Shown one piece after another: positions 11,101 through 18,691 of a stretch of DNA of 64,000 nt. A program made the translations under genes and the position numbers. Numbering within the stretch: the stretch's first letter is position 1; every line of letters begins with the position of its first letter. Below the pieces are notes generated by a model. It did not search any database, had not been told where the DNA came from, and worked only from the letters and a program-made list of their open reading frames with translations. Source of the DNA: Roseateles oligotrophus (lineage in GTDB: Bacteria; Pseudomonadota; Gammaproteobacteria; Burkholderiales; Burkholderiaceae_C); assembly GCF_025717515.1 (NCBI RefSeq), contig NZ_JAJIRN010000008.1, forward strand, positions 248,001 to 312,000, read 5' to 3'.

Positions 11101-12286
11101 GATGCTGGCCCGCCAAGCGGCCGAGCGGCCGCCCTTCGACGCCGTCTTCATGGACTGGGAAATGCCCGGCATGGACGGTTGGGAGGCGATCGCCCGCATG
11201 CGCGCGTCGATGGGTGTGAATGCGCCGGTCACGGTGATGGTGACCGCCCATGGCCGCGAGCGCCTGGCCGAGCGCAGCGACGATGAGCAAGCCAGCCTGA
11301 ATGGCATCCTGGTCAAACCGATCACGGCGGCGATGCTGCAGGAGATGCTCAAGCGCGCCCGCGCCGGTCAGTCGAATGTGCGCCGTACGGTCCGCACGGG
11401 CGCGGCTAAGCGGCTCGTCTTGGAAGGCATGCGCCTGCTCTTGGTCGAGGACAACGAGTTGAATCAAGAGGTCGCACAGACCTTGCTGGAGCAGGCGGGC
11501 GCCCTCGTGCGCGTTGCCGCTGATGGCCAGTTGGCGTTGGACATCCTGCGTGTCGATGCAAAGGCCTTCGACGTGGTGCTGATGGATGTGCAGATGCCGG
11601 TGATGGACGGTTTCACCGCCACAAGGATGATCCGGGCGGCGAGCGGCGAGGGCCTGAACTTGCAGGAGCTGCCGGTGGTGGCGATGACGGCCAATGCAAT
11701 GGCCTCGGACCGAGAGGAATGCTTGGCCGCAGGCATGACAGACTTTGTCAGCAAGCCCTTCGAGTTGTCGAATCTGGTGCAGGTGTTGCTGCGAGTCAGC
11801 GGGCGCGCGGCGGCGGCAGCAGCAGCGGCCCAAGCCAGCGCGGAACGAAAATTCACGACGCTGGCGCTGCCGGCCGATCTGCAGGCCAGGGCTTTGGGGC
11901 AGGGCATCGATGCGCAAAAGACCATCGATAGATTTATGGGCAAGAGCGCGCTCTATCAGCGCATGGTCAACAGCTTTTGCGTGTCGGCGCTGGCCTTGCC
12001 GGCTCAGTTGGAGGGCTTGCTGGCCGAATCGAAACATGCCGATGCGGAGCGTGCCCTGCACAGCTTCAAGGGCTTGGCCGCCACACTCGGCGCCGAGGCG
12101 ATGGCCAAGCTGGGGAGCGATGGCGAGGCGATGTTCAAACGAGGTGATTTGCCAAGCCCGGAGTGGCTGGCTGAATTGCTACGTTTGATTCAAAGCGGCA
12201 CGCAAGACCTGACCCTGCTCGCGCAGGCCATCAGCGATCTGGGCCCGATGCCTCTGGCTACTCCGTCGACAAATGTCTTTCCTTGA
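8150..12286 (+). CDS. soluble hybrid histidine kinase: TPR-like, GAF, HisKA, HATPase, two receivers, Hpt
   Basis: A 1378-residue phosphorelay protein starting at GTG 8150. Residues about 1-480 are helical TPR-like repeats resembling signalling regulators; a coiled linker leads to a GAF-like domain (about 545-690). HisKA carries SHEIRTPMNAVLG with phosphoacceptor H701; the ATPase domain has the N-box and FGGTGLGLNIS (about 880). Receiver 1 (about 946-1070) has D1002 in VFMDWEMPG, receiver 2 (about 1093-1215) has D1146 in VLMDVQMPVMDG, and the C-terminal Hpt has H1304 in LHSFKG. There is no signal peptide or membrane segment, so it senses a cytoplasmic cue. A poly-alanine linker (about 1219-1225) separates receiver 2 from Hpt. 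No dedicated response regulator lies next to it. Confidence 0.92.
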   Translation: MKKFNPPLELFEGKDVVAALLQALPSLAGDARLAALLQIAWYQRQCDSERALACAAEAELLLEQVELELIDHQRLQARLTLTRAEIDSLRGKSAAVEPKVLAVLAVFDSCGDAIGSGDAKSLLVLICSDAGDSARRDACLSQCLADYRRSGDSVRINFALARGLLFQAFRDAKATRLSLAQQFDLESDQGPVVTAVLASVRAVVTGYTGELGASISHFLQAFNAAEETGQLRLAILSASNGADSFAGLGDLDAALEWDERALVLARGCGWPAMLAMALTQTGNVLRLLGRLEDAKQHQLEALEAFGGLGASNTYVMILQGLSETLLDLNRPDEALLRFTEAEQAASKLAEPIAILRSWRGQASALAKLGRPLEALPKIEAALQQVEAQGNVEEQIKILRVLAQLHCQHRLPAPAGMQAASATLHYLTLAQQAAASISGFLPPSELFDELAQAYAYAGDYPQAYENARAAATARDSARSKDGSNRAIAMQVRQDTARAYAAAEHHRLLAQTEARRAEMLQATSNTLETLGQVGREITASLNAQAVFASLHRHVVSMMDATFFGVCLFDPEAAVLKMVFAMEGERIVPGATLALDDANSSFALCARERRELLINLAEPERGFPAIPGTMESNSLMYYPLMIGERLLGVMSVQSPRPFAYGEREIFIMRALCGYGAIALDNAHAYSQVEAATAAKGQFLANMSHEIRTPMNAVLGMLKLLQGTDLNQRQLDFTQKASGAAKSLLGLINDILDFSKMDAGKMTLDPQPFALDQLMRDLSTIVSTNVGKKPVEVMFDIDPRVPPILIGDALRLQQVLINLSGNAIKFTAQGEVVVRIELVSQSGAGVQLRFAVRDSGIGIAPENQKKIFEGFSQAEVSTTRRFGGTGLGLNISQRLVALMGGELALDSVLGKGSTFHFALTLPVGEAGAAKTGEMGELLGESLDEQLTEHLSVLVVDDNAIARELVQHMAQSLGWSAEAAADGAEALQLMLARQAAERPPFDAVFMDWEMPGMDGWEAIARMRASMGVNAPVTVMVTAHGRERLAERSDDEQASLNGILVKPITAAMLQEMLKRARAGQSNVRRTVRTGAAKRLVLEGMRLLLVEDNELNQEVAQTLLEQAGALVRVAADGQLALDILRVDAKAFDVVLMDVQMPVMDGFTATRMIRAASGEGLNLQELPVVAMTANAMASDREECLAAGMTDFVSKPFELSNLVQVLLRVSGRAAAAAAAAQASAERKFTTLALPADLQARALGQGIDAQKTIDRFMGKSALYQRMVNSFCVSALALPAQLEGLLAESKHADAERALHSFKGLAATLGAEAMAKLGSDGEAMFKRGDLPSPEWLAELLRLIQSGTQDLTLLAQAISDLGPMPLATPSTNVFP

Positions 12287-13259
12287 TCAAGGCGTGCCAG
12301 CTCTGGGTTTCTTGCTGGATGAAGCGCCCCAGCGCCGGCCCATCGCCGGGCGTGATCTGCAGGCCGAAGTCTTCCAGTCGAGCTTTCACTTCCGGGGTGT
12401 TGATGGATTTTTGCATTTCGGCATTGAGGCGCGCGACGATGCTTTCAGGTACACCCTTGGGTACAAACAAGCCCTGCCAGGCAGATACATCGACGCCGCT
12501 CAGCCCCAACTCCTCGAAGCTTGGGACATCGGGCAACTGCGCAATCCGCTTGCTGCTGAGTACCGCCAGCGGGCGCAGTTTGCCGGTGCGGATTTGCGGC
12601 AGTGCGGTGGCACTGTCAAGAATGGCCATCGGCACCACGCCGCCCATCAAATCTTGAACCGCAAACGCGGTGCCGCGGTAAGGCACATGGACGATAAAGC
12701 TTTGCGTGCGCTGCTTGATCAACTCCATCGCCAGATGATGTGGGCTACCGATACCGGGCGACGCATAGCTGAACTTGCCGGGATTGGCCTTGACCTCGGC
12801 CAGCCATTGCTTGGCGCTGTTGAAGCCGGAGTTCGGGTTAACGGTCAAAATGAGCGGAAAACGAGCCATCAGGCCGACCGGCGTGAAGTCGCTGACGGCA
12901 TAGGGCAAGCGTTTGTACATCGCGCTGTTGAATACCATGGCGCCGTTGTCGCCGCTCAGGATGGTGTAGCCATCGGCGGGCGACTTGGCGGCGACGTCGG
13001 TGCCAATGATGGCTGCCGCACCGGGCCGGTTGTCGATGACCAGGGGCTGGCCGAGTTGTTTGCCCAAGGCGGGCGCCAGTTGGCGGGCCAGAAAGTCCGA
13101 ACCGCCGCCGGCCGGATAGGCCACCACCCATTTGATCGGCTTGGTCGGCCAATTGCCGGTGTTGCTGCCTTGGGCCAGCGCCTGGCCTATCAGGCTCATG
13201 CCGACGATGCTGAGCAAGCACAGGCGGCGACTGGTTTGCTTGAGGGGGCTGCGCGACAT
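12258..13259 (-). CDS. Bug family tripartite tricarboxylate transporter substrate-binding protein
   Basis: Periplasmic receptor of 333 residues of the Bug (BugT/TctC) family, which bind carboxylates and related small acids and are greatly expanded in Burkholderiales. The signal peptide ends near SLIGQALAQG (about residue 31). Family hallmarks are WPTKPIKWVVAYPAGGGSDF, QPLVIDNRPGA and the PYRG segment FIVHVPYRGTAFA. The ligand cannot be read from sequence. There is no TctA/TctB pair beside it, which is usual for orphan Bug receptors. Its 3' end overlaps the convergent kinase gene by 29 bases. Confidence 0.88.
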   Translation of the reverse strand: MSRSPLKQTSRRLCLLSIVGMSLIGQALAQGSNTGNWPTKPIKWVVAYPAGGGSDFLARQLAPALGKQLGQPLVIDNRPGAAAIIGTDVAAKSPADGYTILSGDNGAMVFNSAMYKRLPYAVSDFTPVGLMARFPLILTVNPNSGFNSAKQWLAEVKANPGKFSYASPGIGSPHHLAMELIKQRTQSFIVHVPYRGTAFAVQDLMGGVVPMAILDSATALPQIRTGKLRPLAVLSSKRIAQLPDVPSFEELGLSGVDVSAWQGLFVPKGVPESIVARLNAEMQKSINTPEVKARLEDFGLQITPGDGPALGRFIQQETQSWHALIKERHLSTE

Positions 13260-13324
13260 CGGCTGTGTCCTTGTGCGGATTGCTAAAGTGCACCCATCTT
13301 AGTCATCACTGTTTCCCCCACTTC

Positions 13325-13792
13325 ATGACGAACATCTCTATCGCTGTCTCAACCGCTGCTTGCCCGCTATGCATGGAGCCGGGCGGGCTCGTGATTGACC
13401 AAACGTCGCTGTGGCGCGTCGTGCGGGTGGAGGATGCCAACTTCCCGGCTTTTTATCGTTTGATCTGGCAAAGCCATGTGGCCGAGTTCAGCGACTTGAG
13501 CGAGGCCGAGGCCTTGGCCTGCATGAGGGCGGTGACCGCGATCGAAAAAGTGTTGCTGAGTGCTTTGCGCCCGACCAAGATCAATCTGGCCACGCTCGGC
13601 AATGTGGTGCCACATCTGCATTGGCATGTGATCGCGCGTTTCGACTGGGACAGCCATTTCCCAAACCCGGTCTGGGGCGCGGCCCTGCGCGAGTTGGCGC
13701 AGCCGGCCCAAGCGCGACTGGCGCTGAGCCTTCAAGAGCTCGATGCGCGGGTCGCGGCCGCGCTACAAAAGCTCGGCGCCGGGCTAAACTGA
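13325..13792 (+). CDS. HIT family protein (histidine triad hydrolase)
   Basis: A 155-residue nucleotide hydrolase/transferase-fold protein. The triad is HLHWHVIARF, with NVVPHLHWH preceding it as in the diadenosine-polyphosphate hydrolase-like branch; the N-terminal CPLCMEPGG is reminiscent of the zinc-binding Cys pair of HIT proteins. The frame is open from 13265, but the ATG at 13325 (MTNISIAVS) is preferred because the upstream residues look non-coding. It sits head to head with the Bug receptor gene, about 65 bases apart. Exact substrate is unknown. Confidence 0.85.
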   Translation: MTNISIAVSTAACPLCMEPGGLVIDQTSLWRVVRVEDANFPAFYRLIWQSHVAEFSDLSEAEALACMRAVTAIEKVLLSALRPTKINLATLGNVVPHLHWHVIARFDWDSHFPNPVWGAALRELAQPAQARLALSLQELDARVAAALQKLGAGLN

Positions 13793-13842
13793 GCAAAGGG
13801 TAGAGAAGGTAAACGGCCAAGAGCTAGGAGCCAGGAACAGGC

Positions 13843-14634
13843 ATGAAGCGACGCGAGTTGATGAGCGTGGCAATGGCAATGGCATTGGCATTGGCATTGG
13901 CATTGATGGTGTCGGCGTCGCAGCTCGCCCGAGCTCAAACCTCGACGCCCGATCTGCAGGGTTTCACCGAGAATCTGCCGCCCTTGAATTTCACTGCAAC
14001 GGGGAGCTCCGGTGAGGCGGCCGGTTTCGGTGTCGAGTTGCTGCGTTTGATGGCGAGAGAGGCGGGGCTCAGTCTGGACATCCAGGTGCAGCCCTGGATA
14101 CGGGCGATGCGTTCGGCCGGCGAGGCCAATAACACGGTGCTGTTTTCGCTTGCACGCCTGCCCGAGCGTGAGCCGCAGTTTCAATGGGTGGGTCCGATCA
14201 GCGAGCGGCGCATCGTGATTTACAGGCTCAGCAAACGCAGCGATATCCGCTTCACCGGCCTGGAGCAACTGCAAGGCCTTCGCCTGGGTGTGGTGCGCGA
14301 ATCGGCCTCGGCCAAGCATCTGCTGGCCTTGGGGCTGAAGCCCGAGGTCGATCTTGAATGGGGGAGCGATGACGCCAGCAATTTGCGCAAGCTGTTGGCA
14401 GGGCGAATGGATTTGTTGGTGATGCTGGACTGGGCGGCCGCCTGGCATTTGCGTCAGCACAAATTGCCCTTTTCCAGCCTGACCGAGGTGGCCGTACTGG
14501 ACGCCAGCCTCTCCTATTGGTACGGGCTGCACCTTCAGATCGAGCCCTCGGTCAAGCGGCGCCTGCAGACGGCGCTTGACCATATCAAGCGCGATGGCCG
14601 TTACGCAGCATTGCGCTTGCGTTATTTCGATTGA
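13843..14634 (+). CDS. periplasmic amino-acid-type substrate-binding domain protein (SBP_bac_3)
   Basis: A 263-residue secreted protein of the extracellular solute-binding family 3. The signal peptide is unusual: the hydrophobic core is a pure repeat of Ala-Met and Ala-Leu pairs (about residues 9-20) encoded by a hexanucleotide tract. The mature part has GFGVELLRLMAREAGL, DIQVQPWIRAM and RLGVVRESASAKHLL, matching the two-lobed PBPb fold. There is no permease or ATPase beside it, so it may act as a sensor or an orphan receptor, as many such paralogues in this order do. Its stop overlaps the earliest possible start of the following gene, suggesting co-transcription. Confidence 0.8.
   Translation: MKRRELMSVAMAMALALALALMVSASQLARAQTSTPDLQGFTENLPPLNFTATGSSGEAAGFGVELLRLMAREAGLSLDIQVQPWIRAMRSAGEANNTVLFSLARLPEREPQFQWVGPISERRIVIYRLSKRSDIRFTGLEQLQGLRLGVVRESASAKHLLALGLKPEVDLEWGSDDASNLRKLLAGRMDLLVMLDWAAAWHLRQHKLPFSSLTEVAVLDASLSYWYGLHLQIEPSVKRRLQTALDHIKRDGRYAALRLRYFD
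13869..13904 (+). repeat. hexanucleotide repeat tract inside a signal peptide
   Basis: Two GGCAAT units followed by four GGCATT units, 36 bases without interruption, encoding alternating Ala-Met and Ala-Leu in the hydrophobic core of the preceding secreted protein. Because the unit is six bases, gain or loss of units keeps frame and only changes core length by two residues each. Confidence 0.9.
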
Positions 14635-14654
14635 CCTGTATTCAGAGGCACATC

Positions 14655-15845
14655 ATGACTGCTGAATCAACTTCCTATGGCGCATTGGAAGATGCGCTTC
14701 GAGACGCGCAAGCATTGCTGGAAACGGAACAGTTTGGGCCCGGTCTGGCGGCCATACAGCGCTTGCTGGATGGCCTGCCGGATCACGAGGAGGCCAGCCG
14801 AGACCTGCAGTACCGGTTGCTAATTTCGCGTGGGACCGCGCTGACCAAGCTCGACTGTTTCGATCAGGTCTTGGACGATTGTGCCCGCATGCTTGATCTG
14901 GTTTCGCTTGACCAGCCATCTGCGCGGCGAGCCAGCGTGATGATTCAAATGTCGTTTGCACAGGCCAATCTGCTGATGCCCGAGCAAGCCCTCCGAGCCG
15001 CCCATATTGCGCTGCAGGACGGCTTGCAGTTGCAGGACGGTTTGCTCACCGCCCAAGCCTTGGAGCGGCTGGCGATGGCTTATCTGTCGATGGGCGACGG
15101 CGAGACTGCCACGACCCTGATGTTCGAGGCGCTGGGGCAGATGAATCAGCACAGCTCTGACTACGAGCGAATTCGACGTTATTCCAATGCGATGCATTTG
15201 ATCTGCAGCTTGTTTGATGCCTATGTCGAAGCCGAAAAGTACGTCGAGGCCAGCGCCATACTTGATCGTGCGGTCGGCTTCAACGATCAAGCGAGCGAGT
15301 TGGCGCCGCAAGTGGCCAGCCAATACATTGGCTGCATGTGGCGGGCCAATCAGGCGCGTTGGCACCGCCGCTGCGGGCGGCATCAGATGGCGCGCGGGGC
15401 TTTTCTTGACTTGGCGCAGCGGGCTGCAGTCGCCGGTTGGCATGCGGTTCGCCGTCCGGTGTTGCTGGAGCTGGCCTTGATGGAGGAGGGCCAATGTCGG
15501 CCTTACGAGGCCACCGCCTTGTTGCGGGCGGTGTTCGAACCGGCCGGTCTGCGCGTGCGAGATTTGGTGGCGCTGCCGGCCTTGCGGGCGCTTGAGCGTC
15601 TTTATGGCGAAACGGGGCAGATGGAGCAGGCGACGGCCGCCCGGCAAGAGTTGGATAAGCGCCAAGGCCGGCGTCAACAAGCCGCGCAGCGGGCGCAAAC
15701 CCAAATGGCCGGTTTGAGCGAGCGCATTGTTGCGGCGCTGGCCGAGGCCGATCGCAAGCGCCTGGATGACGTCATACGACAGCTGCGAGATCAACGCAAA
15801 CCAGCGAACGACGTGCGTCTGCGGGATCAAGACTGGCAGGAATGA
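14655..15845 (+). CDS. helical-repeat (TPR-like) protein of unknown function
   Basis: A 396-residue protein built of helix pairs typical of TPR-like solenoids, for example segments starting SYGALEDALRDAQALL and ALRAAHIALQDGLQL. No enzymatic motif or signal peptide is seen, so it is probably a cytoplasmic scaffold or regulator. The C-terminal part (about 330-396) is charged and coiled-coil-like. The frame is open from a TTG at 14631 that overlaps the previous stop, but the ATG at 14655 has an AGAGG nine bases upstream and is preferred. Organisation with the upstream binding-protein gene suggests an operon. The helical repeats resemble the sensory half of the kinase at 8150, which may be only a general fold similarity. 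Confidence 0.7.
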   Translation: MTAESTSYGALEDALRDAQALLETEQFGPGLAAIQRLLDGLPDHEEASRDLQYRLLISRGTALTKLDCFDQVLDDCARMLDLVSLDQPSARRASVMIQMSFAQANLLMPEQALRAAHIALQDGLQLQDGLLTAQALERLAMAYLSMGDGETATTLMFEALGQMNQHSSDYERIRRYSNAMHLICSLFDAYVEAEKYVEASAILDRAVGFNDQASELAPQVASQYIGCMWRANQARWHRRCGRHQMARGAFLDLAQRAAVAGWHAVRRPVLLELALMEEGQCRPYEATALLRAVFEPAGLRVRDLVALPALRALERLYGETGQMEQATAARQELDKRQGRRQQAAQRAQTQMAGLSERIVAALAEADRKRLDDVIRQLRDQRKPANDVRLRDQDWQE

Positions 15846-15852
15846 GGTTTGC

Positions 15853-16677
15853 TCAAGCCTTGTCGGCCTGTTCGATAAAGACCCGCATCATTGCCGCCTG
15901 CGCCAAGATGCGGCGCTCCAGTGGCTGTTGACCTGGCGTCTCCACGCAGGCCGCACGGGCCGCGCCCTGTTCCATCATCCAGGCCTCAAAAGATGCGTCG
16001 TAATGGTTGAAGACAATGCCGCCGCGGATCGGGCAATCATCGACCAAGCCGTCCGGGTGCATGGCGAAATGCGCCAGGTTGGCCGCCAACAAGCGTTGGC
16101 TGAAGGCCCCGGCTTGCTCGCTGCGCTCAAAGCTGTAGAGGTAGGCCTCGCTCAGACCGACATCTTCGTGGCAGCACAAGACGCCGTCGGCGCCCGCTGG
16201 TACCAACAATGCGGCATGGGCGATCAGTAGCCGCGCCTCGCGTGACGGCGTGCCATCCAGGCACCTGCTACTCGGGTAGCCTCGATTGGGGTTTTCGCCC
16301 CAATCGTTGAAGCGCCGCCCGACCCTAAAGCCGCTCGGGTTGACCAGCGGCAGCAAGCTCAGGTGCACCTGCTCAAGTGCCTGAGGATCCAGTTGCTGCA
16401 GCAAACGCAGCAAGCCCCAGGGGCCGGCGGATTCTTCACCGTGAAAACCGGTGGCCAAAAGCAGGCGTGGGGCATCGGGGCGAGCGGCCGGGCGAGTCAG
16501 GAAATCGATGCTCATTTCGGCATCCGGGCAGACCACGCGCCCGAGTTCCTGCCGGCTAAAGCCGAGCGCTCGGCTGGCGTCGGCCAGTGCGGTTTGCAGG
16601 GCAGTCAGGTCGGTGCTCAGCCCGCCCTCGGCGCGCGGCCAAACCCACAAGGTATTGGTATCGATCATGGCGAACAT
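15853..16677 (-). CDS. M14-type zinc metallopeptidase / succinylglutamate desuccinylase-like deacylase
   Basis: A 274-residue member of the M14/AstE-like zinc hydrolases, which cleave amide bonds of small peptides or N-acyl amino acids. The zinc site is visible as GFHGEESAGPWG (His and Glu, about residue 78) and CCHEDVG (about 168); the substrate-carboxylate-binding NPNRGYP follows the family pattern. It lies downstream of ornithine cyclodeaminase on the same strand with 78 bases between, including a strong stem-loop. Context suggests amino-acid or acyl-amino-acid degradation. I cannot tell peptidase from deacylase by sequence alone. Confidence 0.75.
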   Translation of the reverse strand: MFAMIDTNTLWVWPRAEGGLSTDLTALQTALADASRALGFSRQELGRVVCPDAEMSIDFLTRPAARPDAPRLLLATGFHGEESAGPWGLLRLLQQLDPQALEQVHLSLLPLVNPSGFRVGRRFNDWGENPNRGYPSSRCLDGTPSREARLLIAHAALLVPAGADGVLCCHEDVGLSEAYLYSFERSEQAGAFSQRLLAANLAHFAMHPDGLVDDCPIRGGIVFNHYDASFEAWMMEQGAARAACVETPGQQPLERRILAQAAMMRVFIEQADKA

Positions 16678-16727
16678 TTTGACCGCAGACGTCCAGCGTC
16701 GATGTCTTGGCGCAGGCGCAAGGCAGG

Positions 16728-16748
16728 GTGAGCGGCGCTGCCGCTCAC
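16728..16748 (-). other. intergenic stem-loop between ornithine cyclodeaminase and M14 genes
   Basis: Perfect nine-base-pair stem GTGAGCGGC / GCCGCTCAC with a three-base loop, immediately after the ornithine cyclodeaminase stop. No T-run follows on the minus strand, so it is not a classical intrinsic terminator; it could stabilise or partially attenuate a shared transcript. Confidence 0.6.
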
Positions 16749-16755
16749 GGCAACT

Positions 16756-17805
16756 TCAGGCTGCACGCAGCTGCGGCTTGCTGCTGGCGCCCAGGCCCAA
16801 TTGACCGAACAGGTTCTTCGGGTCGACCATGGTCGGGATCAGGCTGACGTCTTGACCCAGGCCCAATTCACGCGCGCAGTCGCGCAGCAGGCGCAGCGCC
16901 GAGAAATCCTCCAAGGCGAAACCAACCGAATCAAAGAAAGTGATCTGCTCGGCGCTGTCGCGGCCGCTGGCTTGGCCTTCCAGCACACGCCAGAACTCGG
17001 TCACCTCGAACTCCGCCGGCATCTGCTGCAGGTCGCCTTCGATGCGCGACTGAGGCTCGAACTCGACGAACACCTTGGCGGCCTCCAGCACTCCGCGGTG
17101 CATCTCGGTCTTGCCGGGACAGTCGCCGCCGACGCCGTTGATGTGCATGCCGGGCTCAATCATGTCGGGCGTGATGATGGTGGCGTTGGTCTTGTCGGCG
17201 GTCACGGTCGTGATGATGTCGGCGCCGCGTACGGCTTCGGCGGTGCTGGCGCAGACCTTCAGTGTCAAACCCGGCAGGCCTTGCAGGTGGCGCAGCAGCT
17301 TGGCGGTGGCGGCCGGGTCGATGTCGAACAGGCGAATCTCGCTGATGCCCAGCAGATAGTGGAAGGCCAGCGCCTGGAACTCGCTCTGCGCGCCATTGCC
17401 GATCAAGGCCATGGACTTGGCATCTCTGCGGGCCAGCTTGCGGGCCACCATCGCAGAGGTGGCCGCGGTGCGGATCGCGGTCGTCAGCGTCAATTCGCTG
17501 ACCAGTTCGGGCCGCCCGGTGGCGACCTCGGCCAAGAGGCCCACGGCCATCACCGTCGGCAGACCCAGGCGGGTGTTCTTGGGGTGGCCGTTGACGTATT
17601 TGAAGCTGTACAGGCTGCCGTCCGCAATCGGCATCAGCTCGATCACGCCGTCTTCGGTGTGGCTGGCCACGCGGGCGCTTTTGTCAAACTCGTTCCAGCG
17701 CAAATAGTCGGCTTCGATATAGCCCACCATGCGCTTGAATACCTCGGGCAGTCCCAGGGTCTGGGTGATGAGGGCTACGTCTTGGGTGGTCAGCAGGGTG
17801 GTCAT
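16756..17805 (-). CDS. ornithine cyclodeaminase family protein
   Basis: A 349-residue enzyme of the OCD/mu-crystallin family, converting L-ornithine to L-proline and ammonia with NAD. The Rossmann motif is LIGNGAQSEFQALAF (about residue 134), preceded by SAMVARKLAR; the acidic pair and lysine region of the active site around ELMPIADGSLYSFKYVNGHP (about 54-73) fit the long-form OCD. IEPGMHINGVGGDCPGKTE is also typical. It is divergent from an Lrp/AsnC regulator with a palindromic site between them, a usual arrangement for amino-acid catabolic genes, and is followed by the M14-type gene. Confidence 0.9.
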   Translation of the reverse strand: MTTLLTTQDVALITQTLGLPEVFKRMVGYIEADYLRWNEFDKSARVASHTEDGVIELMPIADGSLYSFKYVNGHPKNTRLGLPTVMAVGLLAEVATGRPELVSELTLTTAIRTAATSAMVARKLARRDAKSMALIGNGAQSEFQALAFHYLLGISEIRLFDIDPAATAKLLRHLQGLPGLTLKVCASTAEAVRGADIITTVTADKTNATIITPDMIEPGMHINGVGGDCPGKTEMHRGVLEAAKVFVEFEPQSRIEGDLQQMPAEFEVTEFWRVLEGQASGRDSAEQITFFDSVGFALEDFSALRLLRDCARELGLGQDVSLIPTMVDPKNLFGQLGLGASSKPQLRAA

Positions 17806-17892
17806 GAAAGTCTCCGTATTTCTAATGCCTTGATTTTGGCCAAGCCTGCTGCTAGCGAGAAGAGCAAGAAAAGATCAAAAAGTCAGAGGAAA

Positions 17893-17928
17893 CTGTCATT
17901 TAGTCAGTGTCAATTGACGAAATGGCAG
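17893..17928. promoter_or_regulatory. candidate Lrp/AsnC operator
   Basis: Interrupted inverted repeat CTGTCATTT (17893-17901) and AAATGGCAG (17920-17928), eight of nine positions complementary, enclosing a perfect ten-base palindrome GTCAATTGAC (17909-17918). It lies in the 160-base gap between the divergent ornithine cyclodeaminase and Lrp-type genes, where such regulators usually bind. The assignment is by position and symmetry only. Confidence 0.6.
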
Positions 17929-17966
17929 AATGAGCTGCATCGGCAGCAGAAATAAATGAGGCAGAC

Positions 17967-18392
17967 ATGGATACCTTGGATCAGCAATTGATCGCACTTT
18001 TGCGCTTGGATGCCCGCGCCAGCGTGGCCACCCTGGCCCTCAAGCTGAAGGTTTCGCGCGGGACGGTCAGCAACCGCATTACCAAGTTGGAGGACACCGG
18101 CATCATCAATGGCTACACCGTCAAGCTGCGTCCCGATGCGACGCCAAACCAGATCACGGCCTGGATGAGCATCGCGGTGGAGGGCAACAAGACCCGTGAA
18201 GTCATCAGCATCTTGCTGGGTGAACCGGGTGTGTCGGGCCTGTTTGATACCAATGGCCGCTGGGACTTGCTGGCCGAACTGCGAGCGCCCAGCCTGGGCG
18301 AGTTGGCCAATGTGCTGGAGCGGGTGCGCTTGATCAAGGGCATCGAGACGACCGAAACCAGCATCCATCTGCAGAGTTACAAAGTGTCTTGA
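17967..18392 (+). CDS. Lrp/AsnC family transcriptional regulator
   Basis: A 141-residue amino-acid-responsive regulator. The N-terminal winged helix-turn-helix (about residues 4-52: DQQLIALLRLDARASVATLA, KVSRGTVSNRITKLEDTG) is followed by a RAM/AsnC ligand domain. A GAGG eight bases before the ATG at 17967 supports the start. It is divergent from ornithine cyclodeaminase and most likely controls that gene and itself in response to ornithine or a related amino acid; this is inference from arrangement. Confidence 0.9.
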   Translation: MDTLDQQLIALLRLDARASVATLALKLKVSRGTVSNRITKLEDTGIINGYTVKLRPDATPNQITAWMSIAVEGNKTREVISILLGEPGVSGLFDTNGRWDLLAELRAPSLGELANVLERVRLIKGIETTETSIHLQSYKVS

Positions 18393-18401
18393 GTTTCAGT
18401 T

Positions 18402-18691
18402 GAGGGCCTTGTCCGTCACTGAGCGGCCAGCCGGTCTTTGCCGCGCTGACGCAGGCGGTCAATGTCAGCGCTAAGCAATGCCACCAGGATGGGTTTGTGG
18501 ACATCATGGAGCGGACCGAGGGGGTGCTGGTCTCCAATGCCGAGGCGGTAGCGGCCAAGATGCACGCATTGAAAGCGGCCGGCGTGGGCTTCTCGCTCGA
18601 TGAATTCGGCGCCGGCTACCCATCACTGGCCTACCTCAAACGCTTGCCGCTGGAGGCCTTCGAGGGATTATTTTCGGGCAAGCGCTTGTAG
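18402..18691 (+). pseudogene. EAL-domain (c-di-GMP phosphodiesterase) remnant
   Basis: The frame opens directly after the Lrp stop with no start codon and reads fragments of an EAL domain: AVNVSAKQCHQDGFVD (normally NVSARQ in the middle of the domain), then ERTEGVLVSNAEAVAAKM joined to ALKAAGVGFSLDEFG and AYLKRLPLEAF. The EAL signature itself and the N-terminal half are absent, about 15 residues seem deleted between the first two blocks, the DDFGTGYSSL motif is altered to DEFGAGYPSL, and the protein ends in a non-homologous tail. It is a decayed fragment, overlapping the end of the convergent acylase gene by 24 bases. Confidence 0.75.
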
